DNA from: Hyphomicrobiales bacterium
GTDB taxonomy: Bacteria; Pseudomonadota; Alphaproteobacteria; Rhizobiales; Rhizobiaceae
DNA length: 64,000 nt
Assembly: GCA_900471925.1 (NCBI GenBank)
Contig: UCGV01000012.1
Coordinates: 186,001 to 250,000, forward strand
Reading direction: 5' to 3'
Positions 50,468-58,578 of the stretch are shown in pieces (the first letter of the stretch is position 1; the number at the start of each line of letters is the position of its first letter). The translations under genes and the position numbers were made by a program. The notes under the pieces were generated by a model. It worked only from the letters and a program-made list of their open reading frames with translations, was not told where the DNA came from and did not search any database.

Positions 50468-53191
50468 TCACCACGCCGTGCCGGAAAGCTCCACCGGCTC
50501 GTGGCCAAGGGCTTCGAGGTCGACATTGATGCGCCGCTCCCAACCCGTCGCACCATCCTGCCTTGCGGCCATGCGAGCCGCCTCGAGGATGGCGGAGGCG
50601 GCATCAAGCCCTTCCGGGCCTTGTCCCTTGCCGGTGACCATTGCCTTGATCCGAAGGAGTTCCGGCAGGCACCAGCGTTCGCCAGAGGCATCACAATGTG
50701 AAAGCGCCGCATCGATCACCGCATGGGCGTCCTCGTGCTGGCCAAGACCGGACAGGGCCTGCGCCTCGATGGACTGGAACCAGGTGCGGAAGAGGTTGAA
50801 GCCGGCGCGGTCGAGAATGTCCATCGCCGGGCGCAGTTTTGCGAGGCAGAGCCGGTATTCGCCGTCATGCAGATGCAATTCCGCCTCGAAGCAGTCGGCA
50901 TAGGTATGCCAGACATCGAGCGACAGGGCCTTGGTATGGTCGCGCAGCAGCCGGATCGCGGCGCCCGCTTCACCGTCATTGCCGGAAAAGAGAGCGAGCG
51001 GGCAGACTGCTTCGGCGAGAAGATTGCTGATCGAGTGATTGTGGCCGATATCGGTGGCATAGCGCATGGTCTCGTCGACCTCATGACGCGCGGCCTTCTC
51101 CTCGCCCGATATCCAGAGGCAGCGGGCGATGATGATGCGCGCCGTCACCCGCTGGTCGAACTGGAAGCGGACGGAATGGCTTGCCTGCGGCACATGTTCG
51201 TAATCGGCCAGCATCGCCAGAAGTTCGTTGCGGGCCTCGGCGTGGCGGCCGAGCCAGTGCAGCGTCGCAGCCTTCATGCGCCTGCCGATGATGGCATCGG
51301 TCGGATCGGATGAGGATGGCGCAAGGGCTGCGAACTGCTCGGCGAGTTCCAGCCCCTGGCGCGGCTCGGCGCGGTTCAGCACATCCACCCAGAGCGCCCA
51401 GATGGCGCGCAGCTGATGATCGATATCGCCAAGCTCCTCGGCAATGCGGCGGGCCGTCGTCCAGGCGGCGACGCCATGTTCCGGTGCGTTGGTGGCGCGC
51501 AGCTGCGGCCAGCCGAGCGCGGCATAGAGTTTCATGCGGCTTTTTTCATCCAGGCCGGGGCGGGCATCGAGGAAGGTGATCGCATGGGTGAGCGCCGCAA
51601 GGCATTCATCCAGCAGCGACAAGCGGAAGAAAAGCGGCAAGGCTGACACCGTGAGGCGCACGCCGAGCAGCGCATCGCCGGAGGGAGAGAAGGCCCAGTC
51701 GAGCGCGGCGCGCAGTCCCGGCACCTGCTGGGCGAAATCGTCTGGCCAGTCCTGTGGTGCTGCGGAATAAAGATCCTGTTCGGCACCTTCGAGCACCATC
51801 GAGAGATGGGCGGAAAAGCGGGCCATGACGGCGGGCAGTTCGCCAGAAGCGGCCAGCTTTTCACCCGCATAGAGGCGTGTCGTGTCCAGCAGTCGGTAGC
51901 GCGTTTCATCCGACGTTGTATCGACGACGACGAGCGATTTGGCGACGAGTGCTGCCAGCAGATCCTCCGGCTCGCTGCCGGAGAGCACGGCAACTGCGGC
52001 GCTGCTGCCGAAACGACCACGAAAGGCGGAGAGTTCGCGCAGCGCCTGCCGCTCTTCCTCCGGCAGGATCAGATAGCTCCAGTCGAGCGTGGCGCGCAGC
52101 GTCTGGTGGCGAGGCAAAGCCGTGCGCCGGCCGCGCGTCAGCACCCGGAAACAATCCGAAAGCGAGCGGGACAGTGCAGCGATGCCCATCGCCTCCAGCC
52201 GGCCGGCTGCAAGCTCGATTGCGAGCGCGATACCATCGAGCCGCGTGCAGATCTCGACGACATCGGCGGCATCCGCATCCGTCAACTCATAGCCGCCGAG
52301 GCAGGCATCGGCACGCTCCACGAAAAGCTGGACGGCGGGCGAGGTCAGGGCGGCATCGGCCGTCACAGCGGAGGCGGGCAGGTCGAGCGGCAGCAGGCGG
52401 TGGACGCGCTCGCCCTCGGCGCGCAGCGGCTCACGGCTCGTGGCGAGGATATGGAGTTCGGGCGCTTCGACCAGCAGGTCCTCGGCAAGCCTGGCGACCT
52501 CGGCCACCACATGTTCGCAGCTGTCCAACACCAGTAACAGGCTGCGCGGCTGCAGATGGGCGGCGATTTCCTTCGACAGGTCGTCGCTGCGCGAGAGGAT
52601 GCCGAGTGCCGAGGCGACGACAACAGGTACCAAGCTACCGCTTTCCACGTCGGAGAGGTCGATCCAGACGATCTCGCCTTGGAAATTGCCGCGCGCGATG
52701 ACGGCGCGGGCGACGGTGGATTTGCCGATGCCGCCGGGGCCTGCAATCGTCACCAGACGGCTTTTGGCGATCTGCGCGGTGACGGCCGATATCGTCTGTT
52801 CGCGGCCGAAAATGCGGGCGGGAAGGCGTTCGGGGCGAAACTTCGGCGGGGAGGCAGCCGGGGCAGCGGCGTTGCTGCGGCGCGTGACAGGGGCGATGAA
52901 CGTGTAGCCGCGGCCCGGCACATTGGCGATGAACTGCGGTTCGCGCTTGATATCGCCGAGCGCCTTGCGCAGCGCCGAGACATGGACGCGCAGATTGGCT
53001 TCATCGACGAAGGTCTCCGGCCAGACCTGCCTGACAATCTCGGCATTGGTCTTCAGCTCACCAGGATGATTGAGCAGGAACAGGAGGATATCGACGGCGC
53101 GGCTGCCGAGAGGCACGGCAGCGCCATCCCGCATCAGGCTGCGCCTGGCGGGTATGATCGAGTATGCGCCGAAGTGAAACTCCTCTTCCAA
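50468..53191 (-). CDS. Large regulator: OmpR-type winged helix, NB-ARC-like ATPase, TPR-like tail
   Basis: A 907-residue regulator. The start is TTG 53191 with AAGGGGG six bases upstream. Domain order: trans_reg_C winged helix (about 1-95: YSIIPARRSLMRDGAAVPLGSRAVDILLFLLNHPG ... VHVSALRKALGD ... FIANVPGRGYTFIAPV), P-loop ATPase (SRLVTIAGPGGIGKSTVARAV, LLLVLDSCEHVV, ILATSREPL), then helical repeats to the C-terminus. This matches the known class of signal-responsive ATPase regulators related to LuxR/AfsR-type STAND proteins. OmpR-type winged helices bind tandem half-sites, in keeping with the boxes at 46724 and 50208, but no ligand is known. Confidence 0.88.
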   Translation of the reverse strand: MEEEFHFGAYSIIPARRSLMRDGAAVPLGSRAVDILLFLLNHPGELKTNAEIVRQVWPETFVDEANLRVHVSALRKALGDIKREPQFIANVPGRGYTFIAPVTRRSNAAAPAASPPKFRPERLPARIFGREQTISAVTAQIAKSRLVTIAGPGGIGKSTVARAVIARGNFQGEIVWIDLSDVESGSLVPVVVASALGILSRSDDLSKEIAAHLQPRSLLLVLDSCEHVVAEVARLAEDLLVEAPELHILATSREPLRAEGERVHRLLPLDLPASAVTADAALTSPAVQLFVERADACLGGYELTDADAADVVEICTRLDGIALAIELAAGRLEAMGIAALSRSLSDCFRVLTRGRRTALPRHQTLRATLDWSYLILPEEERQALRELSAFRGRFGSSAAVAVLSGSEPEDLLAALVAKSLVVVDTTSDETRYRLLDTTRLYAGEKLAASGELPAVMARFSAHLSMVLEGAEQDLYSAAPQDWPDDFAQQVPGLRAALDWAFSPSGDALLGVRLTVSALPLFFRLSLLDECLAALTHAITFLDARPGLDEKSRMKLYAALGWPQLRATNAPEHGVAAWTTARRIAEELGDIDHQLRAIWALWVDVLNRAEPRQGLELAEQFAALAPSSSDPTDAIIGRRMKAATLHWLGRHAEARNELLAMLADYEHVPQASHSVRFQFDQRVTARIIIARCLWISGEEKAARHEVDETMRYATDIGHNHSISNLLAEAVCPLALFSGNDGEAGAAIRLLRDHTKALSLDVWHTYADCFEAELHLHDGEYRLCLAKLRPAMDILDRAGFNLFRTWFQSIEAQALSGLGQHEDAHAVIDAALSHCDASGERWCLPELLRIKAMVTGKGQGPEGLDAASAILEAARMAARQDGATGWERRINVDLEALGHEPVELSGTAW

Positions 53192-53309
53192 GCACGGCCC
53201 CCTTGCGTGATGGCGGCAGGTTGATCCCAAGACTTGCGTTCTGTCAAACGAAAGGCTGCGGCGGGACAGGAATTGCGACGGGATTTCAGACGTTTAAGGA
53301 TTTTCTGTT

Positions 53310-53846
53310 TTAGCCTTTGCCGCGTTCTGCAAGAAGGGCAGTCAGCCTGGTGACATCCTCGCGCAGGGCGGTCAGTTCGGTGAGCACGCGCATATCTATC
53401 TTCTGGTGCAGCGAGAGCACTTCCAGCTCGGCCTTCAGATTGACTTCGTAATCCTTCGCCGCCTCGAAACGATCGCGCTCGGCCTGCCTATTCTGCGACA
53501 TCATGATGATCGGCGCCTGGATAGCGGCGAGCATGGAGAGGATGAGGTTCAGGAAGACAAAGGGGTAGGGATCGAATGCACGGGTCATCAGGAGGACCGT
53601 GTTGATCAGGGTCCAGACGACGAGAAAAGCCAGGAACGCGAGGATGAAGGACCAGGAGCCGCCGACGCGGGCGATGCCATCGGCCACCCGCTCGCCGAAG
53701 GAGGCTTCGGCTGCGATGACGGCATTGACATCGGTGGAGATGATCTTGCGCTCATGCGCCCTGGCGAGCACGTGCTTTTCAATATCGCCCAGTTCATCGG
53801 CCGACTTGCCGAAATGCATATGGACGAAATTCGGAAGATTATACAT
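53310..53846 (-). CDS. DUF1003 family membrane protein
   Basis: A 178-residue protein: cytoplasmic N-terminus (NLPNFVHMHFGKSADELGDIEKHVLARAHERKII), two transmembrane helices (SWSFILAFLAFLVVWTLINTVLL and YPFVFLNLILSMLAAIQAPIIMM) and a C-terminal coiled coil (QNRQAERDRFEAAKDYEVNLKAELEVLSLHQKIDMR). MMSQNRQAERDR after helix 2 is the DUF1003 hallmark. ATG 53846 is used; the frame extends further without a ribosome binding site. Function unknown. Confidence 0.87.
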   Translation of the reverse strand: MYNLPNFVHMHFGKSADELGDIEKHVLARAHERKIISTDVNAVIAAEASFGERVADGIARVGGSWSFILAFLAFLVVWTLINTVLLMTRAFDPYPFVFLNLILSMLAAIQAPIIMMSQNRQAERDRFEAAKDYEVNLKAELEVLSLHQKIDMRVLTELTALREDVTRLTALLAERGKG

Positions 53847-54037
53847 GGCATTGTCCCAGGAATGGATCGAATTGGCGCGCAGTATTCCGCCAATGCGGCA
53901 AATTGCAATGCGTATCGGCGTCGCGCAAGGCAAACAGAGGCATAGGTAGGGTGCCGGCGCGCCATTCATCAAATTTTCGCGGCAGATGGCTACGGCTTTG
54001 CAACCGGCTTATTGCGGTGCACGAAGGGGCGGATTAA

Positions 54038-55726
54038 ATGAGGGGCATGACACAGGAAAACGCTCTCTCCCATACGTTCGACATTGCCATCGCCCAGATG
54101 AACCCCACCGTGGGCGATGTCGCCGGAAACCTTGCCAAGGTGCGCGAGGCGCGCGCCGATGCCGCCCGGCAGGGTGCACATCTGTTGATGACTACTGAGC
54201 TTTTCATCTCCGGCTATCCGCCTGAAGATCTGGTTCTGAAACCAGCCTTCATCCGCGCCTGCTGGAAGGCTGTGGAAAGCCTTGCCGAGGATACCGCCGA
54301 TGGCGGGCCGGGCATCATTATTGGCTTTCCGCGCCAGGACGAGACGGGGCGTTACAATTCCATCGCCGTGCTCGACGGCGGGAAGGTGATCGCCGTCAGG
54401 GACAAGATCGACCTGCCGAACTATGGCGAATTCGACGAGAAGCGCGTGTTCGATCAGGGCGCCATGCCCGGACCGGTGAATTTCCGCGGCGTGCGCATCG
54501 GCATTCCGATCTGCGAGGATATCTGGGGCGATCTCGGCGTCTGCGAGACGCTGGCCGAAAGCGGGGCGGAAATCCTGCTCGTACCGAACGGCTCGCCCTA
54601 TTATCGCGGCAAGGTCGATATCCGCCATCAGGTGGTGCTGAAGCAGGTGATCGAGACCGGCTTGCCGATGGTCTATGCGGCCCAGGTCGGCGGCCAGGAC
54701 GAACTGGTCTTCGACGGCGCAACCTTCGCATTCAATGCCGACAAGTCGCTTGCCTTCCAGCTCAGCCAGTTCGAAACGGCGCTCGCCGTGACCACCTGGA
54801 AGCGCACGGAAAAGGGCTGGCATTGCTCGCAAGGGCCGATGGCGCGCGTTCCCGAAGGCGAGGAAGCCGATTACCGGGCCTGCCTGCTCGGCTTCCGCGA
54901 CTATGTGAACAAGAACGGTTTCAAGAATGTGGTGCTCGGCCTTTCCGGCGGCATCGATTCGGCGATCTGCGCGGCAATCGCTGTCGACGCGCTCGGCGCG
55001 GAGCGGGTGCGCACGGTCATGCTGCCGTACCACTATACCTCCGACGACTCGCTGAAGGACGCGGCCGATTGCGCCAAGGCGCTCGGCTGCCGCTACGATA
55101 TCGTGCCGATCGAGGGACCGGTGACGGGCTTCTCCTCCGCGCTCTCGGGCCTGTTCGAAGGCACCAATAGCGGCATTACCGAAGAGAACCTGCAGAGCCG
55201 CGCGCGCGGCACGATCCTGATGGCGATCTCCAACAAGTTCGGCTCGATGGTGGTGACGACCGGCAACAAGTCGGAAATGTCGGTTGGTTACGCCACGCTC
55301 TATGGCGACATGAACGGCGGCTTCAATCCGATCAAGGACCTCTACAAGATGCAGGTCTACGCACTGTCGCGCTGGCGCAACGAAAATGTGCCGCCGGATG
55401 CGCTTGGGCCTTCGGGCGTCGTCATTCCGCAGAACATCATCGACAAGGCGCCGTCCGCCGAGCTTCGCCCCGACCAGAAGGACCAGGATTCGCTGCCGCC
55501 CTATCCGGTGCTGGACGATATTCTCGAATGCCTGGTCGAAAAGGAAATGGCGGTCGAAGAGATCGTGGCGCGCGGCCATGATGTCGAGACGGTACACCGT
55601 ATCGAACATCTGCTCTATCTCGCCGAATACAAGCGCCGCCAGTCTGCGCCCGGCGTGAAGATCACCAAGAAGAATTTCGGCCGCGACCGGCGCTACCCGA
55701 TCACCAACCGGTTCCGGGACCGCTAA
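54038..55726 (+). CDS. nadE: Glutamine-dependent NAD+ synthetase
   Basis: A 562-residue fusion of an N-terminal nitrilase-type glutaminase and a C-terminal NAD synthetase. The nitrilase triad is present: Glu in MTTELFISGYPPEDL, Lys in VRDKIDLPNYGEF and Cys in RIGIPICEDIWGD (about residue 158). The synthetase P-loop is VVLGLSGGIDSAICAAIA (about 298), followed by SRARGTILMAISNKFGSMVVTTGNKSE. It amidates nicotinate adenine dinucleotide using ammonia from glutamine. ATG 54047 is an alternative start. Confidence 0.95.
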   Translation: MRGMTQENALSHTFDIAIAQMNPTVGDVAGNLAKVREARADAARQGAHLLMTTELFISGYPPEDLVLKPAFIRACWKAVESLAEDTADGGPGIIIGFPRQDETGRYNSIAVLDGGKVIAVRDKIDLPNYGEFDEKRVFDQGAMPGPVNFRGVRIGIPICEDIWGDLGVCETLAESGAEILLVPNGSPYYRGKVDIRHQVVLKQVIETGLPMVYAAQVGGQDELVFDGATFAFNADKSLAFQLSQFETALAVTTWKRTEKGWHCSQGPMARVPEGEEADYRACLLGFRDYVNKNGFKNVVLGLSGGIDSAICAAIAVDALGAERVRTVMLPYHYTSDDSLKDAADCAKALGCRYDIVPIEGPVTGFSSALSGLFEGTNSGITEENLQSRARGTILMAISNKFGSMVVTTGNKSEMSVGYATLYGDMNGGFNPIKDLYKMQVYALSRWRNENVPPDALGPSGVVIPQNIIDKAPSAELRPDQKDQDSLPPYPVLDDILECLVEKEMAVEEIVARGHDVETVHRIEHLLYLAEYKRRQSAPGVKITKKNFGRDRRYPITNRFRDR

Positions 55727-55754
55727 GGCTTCACATTGTCCGGGAGGGGACGCG

Positions 55755-56585
55755 ATGCGCAGTTCGGTAGAGATCTACAATGTCGCGCGGGGCGAAAGCC
55801 GCGTGATCTGGCAGACGGAGGCGCTGGTGGAGGCGCCGAATTTCTCGCGCGACGGCGCCTATCTGCTGATCAATGGCGACGGGCTGCTCTATCGCCTGCG
55901 GCTCGACGGCAGCAATCTCGTCGAGAAGGTCGACACCGGCTTTGCCGTCCACTGCAACAATGACCACGGCATTTCACCCGATGGCGAGCAGATCGTCATT
56001 TCCGACAAGACCGAATTCGACAAGTCCGCGATCTATATCCTGCCGATCGAAGGCGGAAAGCCGCGGCTGATCACCAAGAACCTACCGTCCTATTGGCACG
56101 GCTGGTCGCCCGACGGGCGCGAGCTTGCCTATTGCGGCATCCGCAACGACGTCTTCGACATCTACACGATCTCGGTCGATGGCGGCGAGGAGAAGCGGCT
56201 GACGCATGGCGAGGGCCGCAATGACGGGCCGGACTGGTCGGCGGACGGACGGTGGATCTACTTCAATTCCAGCCGCACCGGCCTGATGCAGATCTGGCGC
56301 GTGCATCCTGACGGCACTGACCTCCAGCAGGTGACATCGGATAATTACGGCAACTGGTTCGCCCATCCGTCGCCCAACAATGACAAGGTGCTGATCCTCT
56401 CCTACGATCCTGATGTCTTCGACCATCCGCGCGATCTAAACGTGCGTCTCAGGATGATGGACATGGACGGTGGCAACCTGACGGAGCTGTTCGAGCTCTT
56501 TGGCGGGCAGGGCACGATCAACGTGCCGAACTGGTCGCCTGACGGCGAGGAATTTGCGTATGTGCGGTATTTTCCGGCGGGCTAA
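55755..56585 (+). CDS. PD40/TolB-like beta-propeller protein
   Basis: A 276-residue protein made of WD40-like PD40 repeats: APNFSRDGAYLLING, HGISPDGEQIVISDKTE, SYWHGWSPDGRELAYCGI, GPDWSADGRWIYFNSSRTG, AHPSPNNDKVLILSY and VPNWSPDGEEFAYVRYF. About six blades are visible. There is no signal peptide, unlike TolB, so it is probably cytoplasmic. It lies 28 bases after nadE and may be co-transcribed. Function unknown. Confidence 0.87.
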   Translation: MRSSVEIYNVARGESRVIWQTEALVEAPNFSRDGAYLLINGDGLLYRLRLDGSNLVEKVDTGFAVHCNNDHGISPDGEQIVISDKTEFDKSAIYILPIEGGKPRLITKNLPSYWHGWSPDGRELAYCGIRNDVFDIYTISVDGGEEKRLTHGEGRNDGPDWSADGRWIYFNSSRTGLMQIWRVHPDGTDLQQVTSDNYGNWFAHPSPNNDKVLILSYDPDVFDHPRDLNVRLRMMDMDGGNLTELFELFGGQGTINVPNWSPDGEEFAYVRYFPAG

Positions 56586-56587
56586 GT

Positions 56588-57175
56588 ATGGGTGTGCAAG
56601 CTCTTACTAGATACGCAGAGGAGCTACGGCAGATCTTTGGGTTACAACTCGAAGTCGATGCCGCGTTAAGTCACTGGTTTTCCCATCTAACTTCAAGTGC
56701 GTGCCGACCGGACCGCCATATGTTTTTCGGGAGAGGTTATCCGAATAACCCGGACGCCACGTTTCAATACTGGGCGCTTATGGGTGACTTAGCGAAGAGA
56801 GCAGCACATGACGGCGAGAATTCACGCCGTTTGCGCAGAATGGCCATTGTTTTTGCTTACACTTATTGGGATGTCGAAACTCGCAGCCAAGTTGCTTTAG
56901 CTTGCGGGTTAGAGACAAGCGATATCAAACATCCCGCTTTCGGTGACCTTAGAAAGCTTCGGCAGGCTATTGTGCACGTTAATGGGAGGATCGACAAAAA
57001 TATGGAAGTCATGACCTTTATTGAAAAAGGTCAGTTGGTTGATCTCTCTGAATCGCAATTCTATCAGTTATTTCGCATACTAACCCTCAGCCTCAACGAA
57101 ATCGCCGCTGGCACGCTGAACGTTTCCACGGATTTTCAGTTCGACTACAAATTTGACATGCCCAGCCCAGAATAA
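56588..57175 (+). CDS. HEPN-like protein in an AT-richer insertion
   Basis: A 195-residue all-helical protein of unknown family. The segment DLRKLRQAIVHVNGRID contains R-x4-H (RQAIVH), the arrangement of HEPN-domain ribonucleases, set between long helices (DATFQYWALMGDLAKRAAHD ... LYQLFRILTLSLNEIAAGT-like LFRILTLSLNEIAAG). The gene is visibly AT-richer than its neighbours and uses many rare A/T-ending codons, indicating horizontal acquisition. It begins 2 bases after the PD40 stop codon. A defence or toxin role is a guess from the motif and composition. Confidence 0.6.
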   Translation: MGVQALTRYAEELRQIFGLQLEVDAALSHWFSHLTSSACRPDRHMFFGRGYPNNPDATFQYWALMGDLAKRAAHDGENSRRLRRMAIVFAYTYWDVETRSQVALACGLETSDIKHPAFGDLRKLRQAIVHVNGRIDKNMEVMTFIEKGQLVDLSESQFYQLFRILTLSLNEIAAGTLNVSTDFQFDYKFDMPSPE

Positions 57176-57229
57176 TTGCTGGACGAACATACGAAGCGGC
57201 AACAGCGATCGTTTTTTGCTTTGGGGATG

Positions 57230-57255
57230 ACGCGGCGGGATTTCGTCCGCCGCGT
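57230..57255. terminator. Hairpin after the class I DAHP synthase gene
   Basis: A 9-bp stem ACGCGGCGG/CCGCCGCGT with an 8-base loop lies between the convergent HEPN-like and aroF genes. No T-run follows toward either side of the stem closest to aroF; a TTTTTT run occurs near 57212. Confidence 0.55.
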
Positions 57256-57269
57256 TGAATTCCCTTTCA

Positions 57270-58337
57270 TCAGGCAGCGACAGCAGCCTTGCGCCGCTCG
57301 CGGACGGCCTTGGCCAGATCTTCGAGCACATCGACCGACATGTCCCAACCGATGCAGCCATCGGTGATCGACTGCCCGTAGACGAGCGGTTTGCCGGGGA
57401 CGAGATCCTGGCGGCCGGCGACGAGGTTGCTCTCGATCATCATGCCCTTGATGTGGTCATTGCCGGCGACGATCTGGCCGGCGACGTCGTGGACGACCTT
57501 CGGCTGGTTCATCGGATCCTTGCCGCTGTTGGCGTGGCTGGCATCGATCAGCATGCGCGGGTTGACACCGAGCTTGGTTGCCTCGGCGATCACCGCCTGC
57601 ACATCGGCTGCCTCGTAGTTCGGGCGCTTGCCGCCGCGCAGGATGATGTGGCAGTCCTCGTTGCCGCGGGTGGAGGCGATCGCCGCCTGTCCATCCTTGG
57701 TGACAGCCGGGAAATGATGCGGCTGGGAGGCGGCCATGATCGCATCGAGCGCAATGCGCGCGCCACCATCCGTGCCGTTCTTGAAACCGATCGGGCAGGA
57801 GAGACCCGAGGCAAGCTGGCGGTGGATCTGGCTTTCGGTCGTACGCGCGCCGATGGCACCGTAGCTCACGAGATCGGCAATGTATTGCGGCGTGATCGTA
57901 TCGAGGAATTCGCAGCCGGCCGGCAGGCCCATGGCGTTGATGTCGAGCAGCAGGCGGCGTGCGAGTCGCAGGCCTTCCTCGATGCGGTAGCTGCCATCGA
58001 GATGCGGGTCGTTCATCAGGCCCTTCCAGCCGACGGTCGTGCGGGGCTTTTCGAAATAGACGCGCATGACGATTTCGAGATCGCCGGAGAGGCGTCGTCG
58101 CTGCTCCACGAGGCGGGAGGCGTATTCGCGGGCAGCCGAGGGATCATGGATCGAGCAGGGGCCGATGATGACGAGCTGGCGGTCGTCCTTGCCCGTCAGG
58201 ATATTGTGGATCGTGTCGCGCGTGCCGGTCACGGTCTCGGTCACCGCTCGGTCACGCGGGATTTCCGAGAGGATATCGGCAGGCTTGGTCAGCGGGGTGA
58301 TCTCGACGATGCGCAGATCATCAATAGTGTCAGTCAC
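57270..58337 (-). CDS. aroF: 3-deoxy-7-phosphoheptulonate synthase, class I
   Basis: A 355-residue AroF/AroG/AroH-type DAHP synthase. Key segments: LVIIGPCSIHDPSAAREYA, MRVYFEKPRTTVGWKGLMNDP, PAGCEFLDTITPQYIADLVSYGAIGARTTESQIHRQLASGLSCPIGFKNGTDG (written here as overlapping short motifs of the same region), LRGGKRPNY, IDASHANSGKDP and SITDGCIGWD. Metal and PEP-binding residues are intact. It catalyses the same step as the class II enzyme at 32991. It is preceded by a Phe/Tyr leader peptide and terminator, so its expression should follow aromatic amino acid supply. Confidence 0.94.
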   Translation of the reverse strand: MTDTIDDLRIVEITPLTKPADILSEIPRDRAVTETVTGTRDTIHNILTGKDDRQLVIIGPCSIHDPSAAREYASRLVEQRRRLSGDLEIVMRVYFEKPRTTVGWKGLMNDPHLDGSYRIEEGLRLARRLLLDINAMGLPAGCEFLDTITPQYIADLVSYGAIGARTTESQIHRQLASGLSCPIGFKNGTDGGARIALDAIMAASQPHHFPAVTKDGQAAIASTRGNEDCHIILRGGKRPNYEAADVQAVIAEATKLGVNPRMLIDASHANSGKDPMNQPKVVHDVAGQIVAGNDHIKGMMIESNLVAGRQDLVPGKPLVYGQSITDGCIGWDMSVDVLEDLAKAVRERRKAAVAA

Positions 58338-58371
58338 GGTATGCTCTCCTGTTTGGTCATACCGTGGCGGA

Positions 58372-58401
58372 ACAAAAAAGCCGCCAGGTTGACTAGCGGC
58401 T
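58372..58401 (-). terminator. Attenuator terminator before aroF
   Basis: On the minus strand AGCCGC pairs with GCGGCT around an 11-base loop and is followed by TTTTTGTT. Two further pairings compete: CCGCTG with CAGCGG inside the leader coding region (arms 1 and 2, about 58446-58462), and AGCGG of arm 2 with CCGCT of the terminator's left arm (antiterminator). Confidence 0.7.
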
Positions 58402-58429
58402 GTTCGGGTTGTCGTCGCGTTAGTTTCGG

Positions 58430-58504
58430 TTACGCACAGACCCGCATCCGCTGGAAGCAGCGGTACGAATAAAATCGCGATGCGTAAACGGACGAAATCG
58501 ACAT
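58430..58504 (-). CDS. Phe/Tyr leader peptide for aroF attenuation
   Basis: A 24-residue frame starts at ATG 58504 and stops with TAA at 58430. It begins MSISSVYASRFYSYRCFQ, with five aromatic codons in twelve (Tyr, Phe, Tyr, Tyr, Phe), and continues RMRVCA. The Phe-Tyr-Ser-Tyr cluster lies immediately before hairpin arm 1 (CCGCTG), so a ribosome stalled there would mask arm 1 and free arm 2 for antitermination. No Shine-Dalgarno sequence precedes the ATG, in line with a leaderless start. Confidence 0.7.
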   Translation of the reverse strand: MSISSVYASRFYSYRCFQRMRVCA

Positions 58505-58510
58505 GGTGCC

Positions 58511-58539
58511 TATGTAGCTACGCCGATCCGAATTGTCAC
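58511..58539 (-). promoter_or_regulatory. Promoter of the aroF leader
   Basis: Minus strand: GTGACA (58534-58539), 17-base spacer, TACATA (58511-58516), then six bases to the leader ATG at 58504. The predicted transcription start is the A of that ATG. The spacing is identical to the tyrS leader promoter. Confidence 0.6.
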
Positions 58540-58578
58540 GTGGAATCTGTGAGGAAAAATGACAGGTCTGTGAAGTTT

